Shown here in pieces: positions 34,468 through 42,304 of a stretch of DNA of 64,000 nt. The translations under genes and the position numbers were made by a program. Source of the stretch: Dictyobacter aurantiacus (GTDB taxonomy: Bacteria; Chloroflexota; Ktedonobacteria; Ktedonobacterales; Ktedonobacteraceae); contig NZ_BIFQ01000002.1 of NCBI RefSeq assembly GCF_003967515.1, forward strand, positions 930,001 to 994,000. Direction: 5' to 3'. The first letter of the stretch is position 1; every line of letters starts with the position of its first letter. The notes beneath the pieces were generated by a model, which was not told the DNA's origin, did not search any database, and worked only from the letters and a program-made list of their open reading frames with translations.

Positions 34468-35336
34468 GAATGCACCGGGTTACTTCCCGTTTTCTTCATA
34501 CCGGCAACAACAAGCTCACATAACGGCAACTTGCTATGTTCAACTATGGTTCGATTGAACTGTTTAACAAACAGCTTGCTATAGCCAGCATCAACGGGCC
34601 GTCCATTAACGCGCACCGTCCACCAGGGGTTGTTCAGCACGCTCCATGACCAGCTAATAAAGGCGGGCTCACCGGAGAGCTCATTGATGGAAATATACGA
34701 AGTAAAAAGAGCTCTGCCGTAAGTAGAATAACTGGCAAAGAGCCGGGCCTCACTCCAGCGCAGCGAAGCCCGGCGCAACAAATAGTGCGCCGTTATCCCT
34801 TCATCATTGATGACAAATTTCGGGCAGTAGTTATTTGAGGGTTCATAAAATAGTATCCACCCTACGGCCAGAGCTAGAACACAGACGACTCCAGCTATAA
34901 ACCAGACAACGTCCAATTGACCCTGAACAATAGTGATTATCGCGATGACCAGCACCGCGATGGCGGGGCCGATACCCAGCACACTCAAAAGAACCCACAA
35001 AAGCTTACCCGGACGTATAGTAATTGTCGCGGGCAAGTCTAACGAGGAAGCGTCAGTATCCGGTTGCTTTGCCGCCAGATAGGACTCTTTGTGATCGGCC
35101 GCATCCTCTCGCACCCAATTCAGGCGTTTCCAATAACGCTCACGGCGCACAAATACAGAGTAAAGCGCATATAAAAGGGCTCCAGAATAGAGGAGGCCAA
35201 CAATTAGCGTAGTATTTGCAAAATTTTGCTCATGATATAGATTATTGAAGACATTCCATAAAAAAGAACCAGAAAGCAATAAGTATACGACTGATTCGAC
35301 TCGTAAACGCCAGATATTCGGGTCCTGCTTGAGCAT
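34464..35336 (-). CDS. Membrane protein of unknown function with C-terminal PH-like part
   Basis: ATG 35336 (MLKQDPNIWRLRVESV) with GGAGG six bases upstream gives 290 residues. Four hydrophobic segments are visible (about residues 15-35, 43-62, 110-132, 138-160). The C-terminal part is soluble. Its strand pattern (KFVINDEGITAHYLLRRASL, RWSEARLFASYSTYG, then SGEPAFISWSWSVLNN) resembles a PH-like membrane domain such as YcxB/YdbT. I cannot assign a family. The TAG stop lies in the terminus of a class B repeat, so the end may have been altered by insertion. It is convergent with the USP gene. Confidence 0.8.
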   Translation of the reverse strand: MLKQDPNIWRLRVESVVYLLLSGSFLWNVFNNLYHEQNFANTTLIVGLLYSGALLYALYSVFVRRERYWKRLNWVREDAADHKESYLAAKQPDTDASSLDLPATITIRPGKLLWVLLSVLGIGPAIAVLVIAIITIVQGQLDVVWFIAGVVCVLALAVGWILFYEPSNNYCPKFVINDEGITAHYLLRRASLRWSEARLFASYSTYGRALFTSYISINELSGEPAFISWSWSVLNNPWWTVRVNGRPVDAGYSKLFVKQFNRTIVEHSKLPLCELVVAGMKKTGSNPVHS

Positions 35337-35451
35337 TGTGACCTCCACGTTAGAGATGAGAATATGTCTTACTCCATCTTTCTGACGAGCTTAAAACTCC
35401 AGTCCCCATACGTTTTTTATTGGCGCAAGGCACATGTGCATCCCTACACAA

Positions 35452-35560
35452 CAAGTTATTTGTGAAGAGTTGGTGCAACATCAGGGCGGCTGTAGCCGCC
35501 CTGATGTTGCACCAACTCTTCACAAATAACTTGAGCGCCGCAGGCGCGAAAAATGAGGTT
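35452..35560. repeat. 39-bp hairpin with class A right module
   Basis: Arms 35452-35490 and 35495-35533 are exactly complementary with loop TGTA. The right side continues with GAGCGCCGCAGGCGCGAAAA, which matches the right module of class A (compare 45061-45081). The left module is absent. Confidence 0.8.
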
Positions 35561-35728
35561 TTAAGACACATACTTTATATATTCATATATGATACGCATA
35601 TCACAATATATCTGGATGCGCCAATAAAAAAGGTAGATCGTAGGCATAACGAGGTATGTAAACTATAGGATCAAAGCGCCCTATAGTCACGTTATGGGGT
35701 TGACGAAGTAGAAGGAAGGAGGTATCGG

Positions 35729-35941
35729 TTAAGCCATGCTGATGACTTTTTGCTTTTCCTCTTCTGAACTCTCGGCCATGGCCGGCCGTACCGCGAACAC
35801 ATGATGCCCATGCAGACAATAATATTGCCAGTGACCATGGGTGTCGAGAGCCGGCCTGGTCTCGGTTTCGATATCTACCAGTAATACTCCCTTACCATGG
35901 CCATGTTTACATTGATGCTCTTTTGGAGGGTACGCATTCAT
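35729..35941 (-). CDS. Small zinc-binding-like protein, QYYC family copy 1
   Basis: This 70-residue protein starts at ATG 35941 after AATGAGGACAACTA. Four metal-ligand candidates are arranged as CKHGHG near the front and YYCLHGHHVF near the end. The central pattern GVLLVDIETETRPALDTHGH precedes WQYYCLHG. A second protein in this window (46584-46766) has the same framework: Cys near the N-terminus, G(V/I)LL(V/T)D, D-x-x-G-x-x-QYYC. I do not recognise a described family. A small zinc ribbon is inferred from the spaced Cys/His. Confidence 0.78.
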   Translation of the reverse strand: MNAYPPKEHQCKHGHGKGVLLVDIETETRPALDTHGHWQYYCLHGHHVFAVRPAMAESSEEEKQKVISMA

Positions 35942-36235
35942 TAGTTGTCCTCATTTCTGTGCCACACACACAAAACCGCTACTGGAACTTTTGTTCTATA
36001 CATACTATCTGGTGCTATCATAAATGTCCCACATCATTGACAAACACCATCGAATACCATCAAATGCTATCGAACACAATACATGCCATCGAACTCTATT
36101 CTTAAAGACGAATAACTCACCTGTGATATAAAATGTAGCGGCAAAAATACTATGATGCTAAATATTTCGCTGCCAATGCAACGCGGTTGTCGAGCACACC
36201 AACAACAAACGAGGACAACATTGTGATAACCTTGC

Positions 36236-36760
36236 TCATACAACGGAAGAGGTAAAGACAGCCACGCTATAGTCGCGCTCGGGGAAGACGCCGTGGAGAT
36301 TGAAGCCGACGCGGGTATAGAATGCGCGCAGAGTGGCATTGCCCGCCCAGCAATCCAGGAAGATCATGGCCTGGGGATTCGACAGGGCAAGCAGGCTCTT
36401 CAGGCCAGCCAGGAATTGCAGACCGAGTCCCCGTCCCTGCAGCTCTGGTTCCAGCGCCAGCGTGCGCAAAAACCAGGGCTGCTCTAATGTATCCGCCAGT
36501 TGCCACTTCACCAGCCAGGGACAATCCTCGACCGTTACGGGGCTGACAAACACGCTGCCCAGCAGTTTGCCGCTACCAGTTTCTTCGAGCACAAAGGCCG
36601 TTTGCGTAGCGACGTATGCAGAGACGCGCTCTTGCGCAATAGGGCCGATCACCTGCAAGCTACCCATGTCGATAAGCTTCTGCTGCACACGATCGATCAG
36701 ATCAACGATATACGAGACTTCCTCGGGCCGCGCCAGCCTGACCAGTAAAGATGCTTCCAT
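36236..36760 (-). CDS. GNAT-family acetyltransferase
   Basis: This 174-residue protein carries the acetyl-CoA loop in LALEPELQGRGLGLQFLAGL. Preceding strands (KLLGSVFVSPVTVEDCP) and the trailing FLDCWAGNATLRAFYTRVGF complete the fold. The substrate is unknown. It starts 35 bases after the last permease of the second sugar ABC cluster on the same strand with AGGAGGAA before ATG 36760. It may therefore be the fourth gene of that operon. Confidence 0.93.
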   Translation of the reverse strand: MEASLLVRLARPEEVSYIVDLIDRVQQKLIDMGSLQVIGPIAQERVSAYVATQTAFVLEETGSGKLLGSVFVSPVTVEDCPWLVKWQLADTLEQPWFLRTLALEPELQGRGLGLQFLAGLKSLLALSNPQAMIFLDCWAGNATLRAFYTRVGFNLHGVFPERDYSVAVFTSSVV

Positions 36761-36795
36761 GCTGTGAAGATTCCTCCTGACAATAGCTGATTGCG

Positions 36796-37680
36796 TTACT
36801 CTTTCAAGGCGCCGACGGCGATATTAGCGATGAAGTGGCGGCTGCCAATTAAGAAAACCACCAGCAGCGGTACCGTCGCCATCAGCGTTCCGGCCATGAC
36901 CATACCATAATCGGAGCCATAGACGTTGTCAAGCTGCGAGAGCGCAACCTGCAGGGTATATCTGGCCGGATCATTGAGGATGATCAGGGGCCACATATAA
37001 TCGTTCCAGACGCGAATAAAGGTGAAGATGCCCAAAAAGGCCAGGGCGGGCCGCAAGATCGGCAGCGCCACGTGCCAGTAGAGACGCGGGTGGCCGCAGC
37101 CATCAATACGGGCAGCATCCACCAGCTCGCCCGGCACCGCTGATTCCGCGTACTGCCGCATCCAGAACACGCCGAACGCGCTCACCATGCCCGGCACAAT
37201 CAACGCCTTAAAGCTGCCAACCCAGCCCAGCCTCGCCATCAGCACGAACGACGGCACCGCCGAGAGCTGCGAAGGGATCATCATGGTACCCAGCAATAGC
37301 ACGAATAGCAGCTTACGACCGCGAAAGCTAAATTTGGCGAAGGTGAAGCCAGCCAGGGAGCAGAAGAAGAGGACCAGCATGGTCTCTACACCGGCCACGA
37401 ACACGGTATTGGCGAAGGCCCCGAAGAAATCGATGCTCTTGAGCACATTGCTGATATTCTCGAACAGGTGCGAGCCAAAGGCTAGCCTGGGCGGGTAGGC
37501 GAAGATGTCGCTGGTCTTGTTGGTGGCCATAGCCAGCAGCCAGTAAAATGGGAAGAATGAGATGGCTGTGACCAGCAGCAATACGAGATGCAGCGAGAGC
37601 TGCTTTGTCCGCGTGCGCGGTGCTCTTCTTTTAAGAATGTATTTGTGTTTGACCCATGATCCAAGCATGCTGTTTTGCAT
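36796..37680 (-). CDS. Sugar ABC permease, MalG-type, cluster 2
   Basis: This 294-residue permease has a basic N-terminus, then LVLLLVTAISFFPFYWLLAM and six predicted helices. The EAA loop is ELVDAARIDGCGHPRLYWHVALPILRP. It is closely similar along its length to the permease at 19868-20701; for example both share LAGFTFAKF, FGVFWMRQY-type and NIAVGALK-type stretches. It should pair with the MalF-type permease at 37756-38709. The gap between the two (75 bases) holds a class B fragment. Confidence 0.94.
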   Translation of the reverse strand: MQNSMLGSWVKHKYILKRRAPRTRTKQLSLHLVLLLVTAISFFPFYWLLAMATNKTSDIFAYPPRLAFGSHLFENISNVLKSIDFFGAFANTVFVAGVETMLVLFFCSLAGFTFAKFSFRGRKLLFVLLLGTMMIPSQLSAVPSFVLMARLGWVGSFKALIVPGMVSAFGVFWMRQYAESAVPGELVDAARIDGCGHPRLYWHVALPILRPALAFLGIFTFIRVWNDYMWPLIILNDPARYTLQVALSQLDNVYGSDYGMVMAGTLMATVPLLVVFLIGSRHFIANIAVGALKE

Positions 37681-37693
37681 TCCTTTCTCCCGA

Positions 37694-37745
37694 AGGGGTA
37701 AGCTGGGGTAAGCCCAGTAAAAGCTGAGGCAAGCCCAGCACCTAC
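37694..37745. repeat. Class B fragment inside the ABC operon
   Basis: On the minus strand GTAGGTGCTGGGCTTGCCTC begins the unit, followed by a second GGGCTTACCCCAGCTTACCC. It matches the terminus at 13979. It separates the two permease genes and could form a hairpin in their mRNA. Confidence 0.7.
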
Positions 37746-37755
37746 AGACGATACA

Positions 37756-38709
37756 TCAATTTACTATCCAGGATCTCTGGAGGAGGAGCCAGTTGAGGAG
37801 GGAGAACAGGGCGATCAGGACGAAGAGTCCCCAGCCGATAGCGGCTCCATAGCCGAAATGATAACTGCCGAAGGCCTGCTGGTAGAGGTAGAGTACGATT
37901 GTCATGCCTTCGCGGCCGGGTCCACCATCGTTGCCCAGCAGCACCTGGGGCTCGGTGAAGACCTGCATGCCGCTGATGGTCGAGGTGATCACGGTAAACA
38001 GCATCACGGGGCGCAGCAGCGGGAGCGTGATGCGCGAGAAGATCTGTCGTGAACCTGCGCCATCGATGCGGGCTGCCTCATACAGGGTGGTGGGAATGCT
38101 CTGGATGCCGGCCAGAAAGATCAGCGTGTGATAGCCAAGCGTGCGCCACAGGATCATCGCGGCGATCGCGCACTTCATGCCCCATGGCTGGCTCAACCAG
38201 GCCACGCGTCCCAGTCCCAACGCGGTCAGCAACGCGTTGAGCAGGCCAAACTGATTGCTGAACAATGAGCCAAAGACGAGCGCGATGGCCACGATCGAGG
38301 TAATGTGGGGCAGAAAAAAAGCGATCTGGTACAAGCCCCTGGCCTTGACGAGCGGCGAGGCCAGCAAAAAGGCCAGCACCACCGAGACGCAGATCATGGG
38401 AATGGTCGCCAGCAGCCAGATCTCCAGCGTATTGATGATCGCCTGCCAGAAATAGCTATCCGTCAGCAGGTAGGCGAACTGATTCCAGCCCACGAAGCGC
38501 ATCGGCCCGATACCATCCCATTTCTGGAAGGAGAGATAGAGGGAGAAGGCCAGCGGAAACAGGCCAAAGATGGCGAACAGCACAAAGAACGGTGCCACCG
38601 ACAGGTACAGAGGCAAGCTACGACTCAGCTTGCTCTTCCAGCGCGAGGTGGACACGGGAATGGGCACCGGAGGCGACGCCATAACTGGTGGACGACTCAT
38701 CACACTCAT
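37756..38709 (-). CDS. Sugar ABC permease, MalF-type, cluster 2
   Basis: ATG 38709 (MSVMSRPPVMASPPVP) with AAGGGAG eight bases upstream gives 317 residues; a longer frame would overlap the previous gene. Membrane helices begin at LPLYLSVAPFFVLFAIFGLF. The EAA motif is YEAARIDGAGSRQIFSRITLPLL. It is the counterpart of the permease at 18908-19846: LSFQKWDGIG, FFLPHITSIVAI and LIFLAGIQSIP correspond closely. No ATPase gene is present here either. Confidence 0.94.
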   Translation of the reverse strand: MSVMSRPPVMASPPVPIPVSTSRWKSKLSRSLPLYLSVAPFFVLFAIFGLFPLAFSLYLSFQKWDGIGPMRFVGWNQFAYLLTDSYFWQAIINTLEIWLLATIPMICVSVVLAFLLASPLVKARGLYQIAFFLPHITSIVAIALVFGSLFSNQFGLLNALLTALGLGRVAWLSQPWGMKCAIAAMILWRTLGYHTLIFLAGIQSIPTTLYEAARIDGAGSRQIFSRITLPLLRPVMLFTVITSTISGMQVFTEPQVLLGNDGGPGREGMTIVLYLYQQAFGSYHFGYGAAIGWGLFVLIALFSLLNWLLLQRSWIVN

Positions 38710-38737
38710 AAACAGGCACTCCCTTCTGCTCACAAGA

Positions 38738-40009
38738 CTAATGAGAGAGCTCTCGCTGTATCTGCTGCTGGGCCACGCTCCAGGCCGTCTGCGCATTCAT
38801 ATTCTGCATCTCAATCAGGGTCAGCTCACGCTGCAGCACGTTTTGCACCACATCGGCATCGGGACTATTCGGCACCGGTTGAATGTTGGCCGCGACCTGG
38901 CTAAAGATCTTCGTAGTCACCTGTCCCCCGAAAAATGCTTCAGGGCGCTGCAGTTGAGGGCTATCCAGACTGGCCCGCGTGGAGGGATAGAGTCCGGTAT
39001 CCAGATAGGCCGTGAGTTGATTGTGGGCCGACATCAACCAGCTGGCGATAGCAAAGGCCAGTTGTGGATGTGGTGAGGCCGCCGTCACGGCCAGGAATGA
39101 ACCGCCAGCACTGCCGGGTCCACCGGGGGCCGGGACAACGCGCCACAGACCGGCCGTCTCAGGGCCGGCATCCTTCAGGCGATGCTTCATCCAGACCGCG
39201 CCCACGAAGGATGCAATCGAGCTAGTACTGATAGCGGCGCTCCAATCAGTCGAATATGAAGTCGCCTTCGCGCTCAGATCCAGCTGGTGAACCCTGGCCG
39301 CGTAATTCCACGCCCGCCTGACCTCCGCCCGATCGCCTATATAATGATTGGCCGCGTCAAAGTACTGCTGCCTGCTCTGACCCATGATCTGTGTGAAGAC
39401 GTTGTTGATATTATCAAACATATGCACCCTGCCACCGGTAGCTTGCCGCATCCGCACACCCGCCTGGAGATAGTCATCCCATGTCTTCAGCCGCGCGGCC
39501 ACAGCAACGGGATCGGACGGTAGGCCGGCCCGTTTGAAAAGATCGGCGCGATAGAACAGAGCGGTCGGTCCTGTATCCATCGGCAGCGCGATCACGCGTC
39601 CGCCGGGGGCGATCCCCTGCTGCCACTTCCAATCCAGGTACGCCTGACTGATCCGGCCCGCGCCCAACAAACGCAGGTCAGCGAATTGATCTGCATCGGG
39701 GAAATAGGTAGCGATATTGGCGTTAATGGCCACGATATCGGGTATATTCGCATGGCCGGCCAGAGACGTGCGCAGCTTCGCGTCATAGCCGCCGCCGATC
39801 TTCAGCACCTGAAAGCGTACATGAGGGAAGCGCCGCTCCACCTGGGCCAGCAGCCGATCATCGAGAGCCCGATTCCAGTACCAGAGCGTCATCGTAATCC
39901 TGCCATCGCTATTAGTACCAGATCCGGGCAAAAAAGCCGGACCCCGGCATGCAGTTAGCACAAAAAGGAGACATAAAATAAAGAAACCCTGCTTAAAACC
40001 CTTTGCCAT
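38738..40009 (-). CDS. Sugar ABC substrate-binding lipoprotein, cluster 2
   Basis: This 423-residue protein has a short signal peptide and a lipobox LTAC with lipidated Cys21. The mature part begins with RITMTLWYWNRALDDRLLAQ and shares many blocks with the protein at 17574-18854 (PMDTGPTALFYR, LKTWDDYLQAGV, FVGAVWMKH). The ligand should be related to that of the first system. Two-cluster duplication with different regulation is implied, because no LacI gene is found beside this copy. GGGGGAAG precedes ATG 40009. Confidence 0.94.
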   Translation of the reverse strand: MAKGFKQGFFILCLLFVLTACRGPAFLPGSGTNSDGRITMTLWYWNRALDDRLLAQVERRFPHVRFQVLKIGGGYDAKLRTSLAGHANIPDIVAINANIATYFPDADQFADLRLLGAGRISQAYLDWKWQQGIAPGGRVIALPMDTGPTALFYRADLFKRAGLPSDPVAVAARLKTWDDYLQAGVRMRQATGGRVHMFDNINNVFTQIMGQSRQQYFDAANHYIGDRAEVRRAWNYAARVHQLDLSAKATSYSTDWSAAISTSSIASFVGAVWMKHRLKDAGPETAGLWRVVPAPGGPGSAGGSFLAVTAASPHPQLAFAIASWLMSAHNQLTAYLDTGLYPSTRASLDSPQLQRPEAFFGGQVTTKIFSQVAANIQPVPNSPDADVVQNVLQRELTLIEMQNMNAQTAWSVAQQQIQRELSH

Positions 40010-40097
40010 ACCAGCTTCCCCCTATCGGCACGCAGATGTCTATATATTGAGCCTGCTATTACAATACATATCGTCTTAAACAGAGCGGAAAAAAGCC

Positions 40098-40167
40098 AAT
40101 ATGGGTTAAAGGATGGTGGTCAGATTGCGCGATCGCGCAATCTGACCACCATCCTTTAACCCATATT
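40098..40167. repeat. Exact 70-bp palindrome without spacer, second case
   Basis: Bases 40098-40132 pair exactly with 40133-40167; the centre is TTGCGCGATCGCGCAA. AAAAAAGCC on the left and AAAAAACC on the right flank it. It lies between the binding-protein start and a small gene, both on the minus strand. Confidence 0.85.
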
Positions 40168-40240
40168 AAAAAACCTGGACCATCGGATCGTTCCAATGAC
40201 CAGGCGAGAGTCGCTTTATTTTACGAAGTACCTTGATTAC

Positions 40241-40480
40241 TTACTCACCATACCAGGGAGCGGTGATGGTATGCTCTTTTTCCCTGGGTGTATAAGCAAC
40301 TACGGCACTTGCCTTATCGTTCAATTTTACTACCCAGACGTTATCAGAAAGGGCCTTCAGCTTTTCAGCTTTTACAGCCGGGACACGTTCCGGTGAGGTG
40401 CCATAAAAATCACAAGCGGCTTGAATAACTTCTACGGGTGCTCCGAAAGATTGACGTTTCCAAAATCCGAACAGGTTCAT
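40241..40480 (-). CDS. Small protein of unknown function
   Basis: ATG 40480 (MNLFGFWKRQSFGAPVEV) with GAAGGAA upstream gives 79 residues. An N-terminal helix contains AAPV-like and FYGTSPERVPAVKAEKL, then a strand-rich end (NVWVVKLNDKASAVVAYTPR) that ends in APWYGE. There is no signal peptide or cysteine. I do not recognise it. It lies upstream of the second sugar cluster in the same direction, but with the 70-bp palindrome between. Confidence 0.7.
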   Translation of the reverse strand: MNLFGFWKRQSFGAPVEVIQAACDFYGTSPERVPAVKAEKLKALSDNVWVVKLNDKASAVVAYTPREKEHTITAPWYGE

Positions 40481-40525
40481 GATGATTCCTTCTTTTTTCA
40501 AAAAGGGCACACCAAGTAACCACAC

Positions 40526-40750
40526 TGCTGCAAGAACTACGTTGATCTATTACCTTGGCGAACCAGAATATTTTTTATAACCATATATTGATGCTTCCCC
40601 ACTTCCTTGCCGGCTCATTCCGGCCCAATTCTACGTGGATAAAACGAGGGCATAGCTTCAAAACAAGCAGGATAGATCTTCCATATCATCTATCCCATAT
40701 ATTTGGACGAACTACCATCGTCTCTGGTCACTAAAAGACACATTTTTTTA
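40526..40750. other. Gap before the class A tandem array
   Basis: AT-rich sequence without a convincing gene; it should hold the promoter of the small gene at 40241-40480. Confidence 0.45.
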
Positions 40751-40884
40751 GAATGGGTCTTACTTCTATCGCATTGGCGAATGTGAGCGCCCTCGCACAG
40801 GCGTCCGCTACGCGGACGCGCTGGTTTTGTGAGTGGGTGCAAACAGGGGCGCGGATGCGCCCCTGTTTGCACCCACCCACAAAA
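40751..40884. repeat. Class A element, full copy at head of tandem array
   Basis: The module reads AGAATGGGTCTTACTTCTAT, then CGCACAGGCGTCCGCTACGC and the GGTTTTG box. Arms 40825-40852 and 40857-40884 (28 bp) have one mismatch and loop GGAT flanked by GCGC. The right arm merges into the tandem repeats. Confidence 0.85.
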
Positions 40885-41290
40885 GACTTGTGTGCACCGT
40901 AGGGGCTTCAAGGCTTGTTATTAGGATGGGGGGATCAGGGGCGCGGATACGCCATGTTTGCATTCACTCACAAAAGACTTGTGTGCACCGTAGGTGTTTC
41001 AAGGCTTGTTGTCAGGATGGGGGATCAGGGGCACAAATGCGCCCCTGTTGCACCCACCCACAAAAGACTTGTGCGCACCGTAGGGGCTTCAAGGCTTGTT
41101 ATTAGGATAGGGGATCAGGCGCGCGGATACGCCATGTTTGCATTCACTCACAAAAGACTTGTGTGCATCGTAGGGGCTTCAAGGCTTGTTGTCAGGATGG
41201 GGGATCAGGGGCACAAATGCGCCCCTGTTTGCATTCACTCACAAAAGACTTGTGTGCACCGTAGGTGTTTCAAGGCTTGTTGTTAAGGTG
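40881..41290. repeat. Tandem array of about 91-bp units, alternating types
   Basis: AAAAGACTTG recurs at 40881, 40972, 41062, 41152 and 41243, giving unit lengths 91, 90, 90 and 91. Two unit types alternate: one with GCGCGGATACGCCATGTTTG, the other with GCACAAATGCGCCCCTGTT. The higher-order period is therefore about 181 bp. The units derive from the right half of the neighbouring class A element. Confidence 0.88.
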
Positions 41291-41366
41291 AGGGATCGGG
41301 GGCGCATCCGCGCCCCCGATCCCTCACCTTAACAACCTGGGGCGGCCGCTGCGCGGCCGCCCCAGG
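41280..41366. repeat. Two palindromes closing the tandem array
   Basis: Arms 41280-41305 and 41310-41335 (26 bp, loop ATCC between GCGC) are perfect. They are followed by 41336-41349 and 41353-41366 (14 bp, containing GCGGCCGC). The array is thus bracketed by hairpins on both sides. Confidence 0.85.
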
Positions 41367-41625
41367 TCGTTGAGTCGCGCCAGCATACCAATTTTTCAAC
41401 CAATTTTATAAAAGCGAGAAAAGAGTAGCTAGCAGCCATCAAAAGTTGTACAATAAGGGTACCACGAAAAAATTACATGCCCCTATGCAAGATTACATAG
41501 GTGCTTTTAAATATACGCACCAGCCGCCATCGGACAGGAAGGAAAGAAAGCGTACGTGGTACGGTTACATCCCTGTAGAGCGTTGTTATTCTTAAGGTAT
41601 TCCGCATTGTAAGGGAGGTTTGGTA

Positions 41626-41817
41626 GTGAACACATCCGAACAAAAATCAACATCAACGCACAAAGTTACAGACAAGATTATTCAAATTCTGAAGAAGAAC
41701 CCAAATATCAGTGATGCCGAGTTAGCCGAACAGGCCGGCCTCAAGTCCGAGGCGTCCGCCCGTGGGTGGAGAACAGTCGCCGAGGATACCATGCGAGGCT
41801 GGAAGTGGGGCTACTAG
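41626..41817 (+). CDS. Small HTH-like protein
   Basis: GTG 41626 with AAGGGAGG seven bases upstream gives 63 residues (MNTSEQKSTSTHK). The middle KIIQILKKNPNISDAELAEQ AGL looks like the front of a winged-helix or ParB-type HTH (helix, turn DAELAEQAG, helix). A short Trp/Gly-rich end follows (RGWRTVAEDTMRGWKWGY). It is basic. DNA binding is inferred from this pattern only. A strong intrinsic terminator follows. Confidence 0.72.
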   Translation: MNTSEQKSTSTHKVTDKIIQILKKNPNISDAELAEQAGLKSEASARGWRTVAEDTMRGWKWGY

Positions 41818-41900
41818 ACAGCTCTAGGAACTTCTCAATACATATGAATGGTGTCTAAAATAAGTACATATCAGTTCTTCATTTTATGACGCTATGCTAT

Positions 41901-41944
41901 AGAAGGCAGGTTCCCTCTTTGAGGGGCCTGCCTTCTGGTTTTTT
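41901..41944 (+). terminator. Intrinsic terminator of the small HTH-like gene
   Basis: AGAAGGCAGG pairs with CCTGCCTTCT, with further pairing inside (CCCTC with GAGGG), followed by GGTTTTTTG. It is a classic stem plus T tract. Confidence 0.88.
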
Positions 41945-41954
41945 GTGGAACACT

Positions 41955-42181
41955 TATGTTGGTGGGAGCTTGGGCGCCCCCGCACGGGCGGCCGCCTACG
42001 CGGCCGCGCTATTTTGGGGTTGATGGATCGGGGGCGCAGATGCGCCCCCGATCCATCAACAAATTGGAGGTTTGGTGCCTGTCCCCGCACGGATGCGCCC
42101 CGATCCATCAACGAATTGGTGGTTTGGTGCCTGTCCCCGCACGGATGCGCCCCGATCCATCAACAAATTGGAGGTTTGGTG
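41955..42181. repeat. Class A element with 52-bp tandem units
   Basis: The module (GCACGGGCGGCCGCCTACGC, GGCCGCGCTATTTTG) precedes 19-bp perfect arms (42019-42037 and 42042-42060) with loop AGAT. The right arm end ATCCATCAAC recurs at 42051, 42103 and 42155, giving a 52-bp direct repeat that spans about 130 bases. Confidence 0.82.
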
Positions 42182-42304
42182 CTTGGCCACTGTTGGCTTG
42201 CCCCCAATACATTCAAGCTAGTGACACTGGAGACGAGAATTGTAGGCGAGGATGCCAGGGCATCCTCAACCTGGGATTGCCCCAGCTTGAGGCTCACCGG
42301 GTGG

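Noticed and set aside
34545..34600. tRNA-like TTCGA sequence
   Set aside because: No cloverleaf can be drawn around it and it lies within a coding gene.
40915..41286. 123-residue open frame across the tandem array
   Set aside because: It is a by-product of repeat units close to a multiple of three. The peptide is repetitive, Cys/Arg-rich and lacks a ribosome site.
40881..41290. CRISPR-like array
   Set aside because: Units are about 91 bp and repeat as a whole with two alternating types. There are no short repeats separated by unique spacers and no cas gene in the window.
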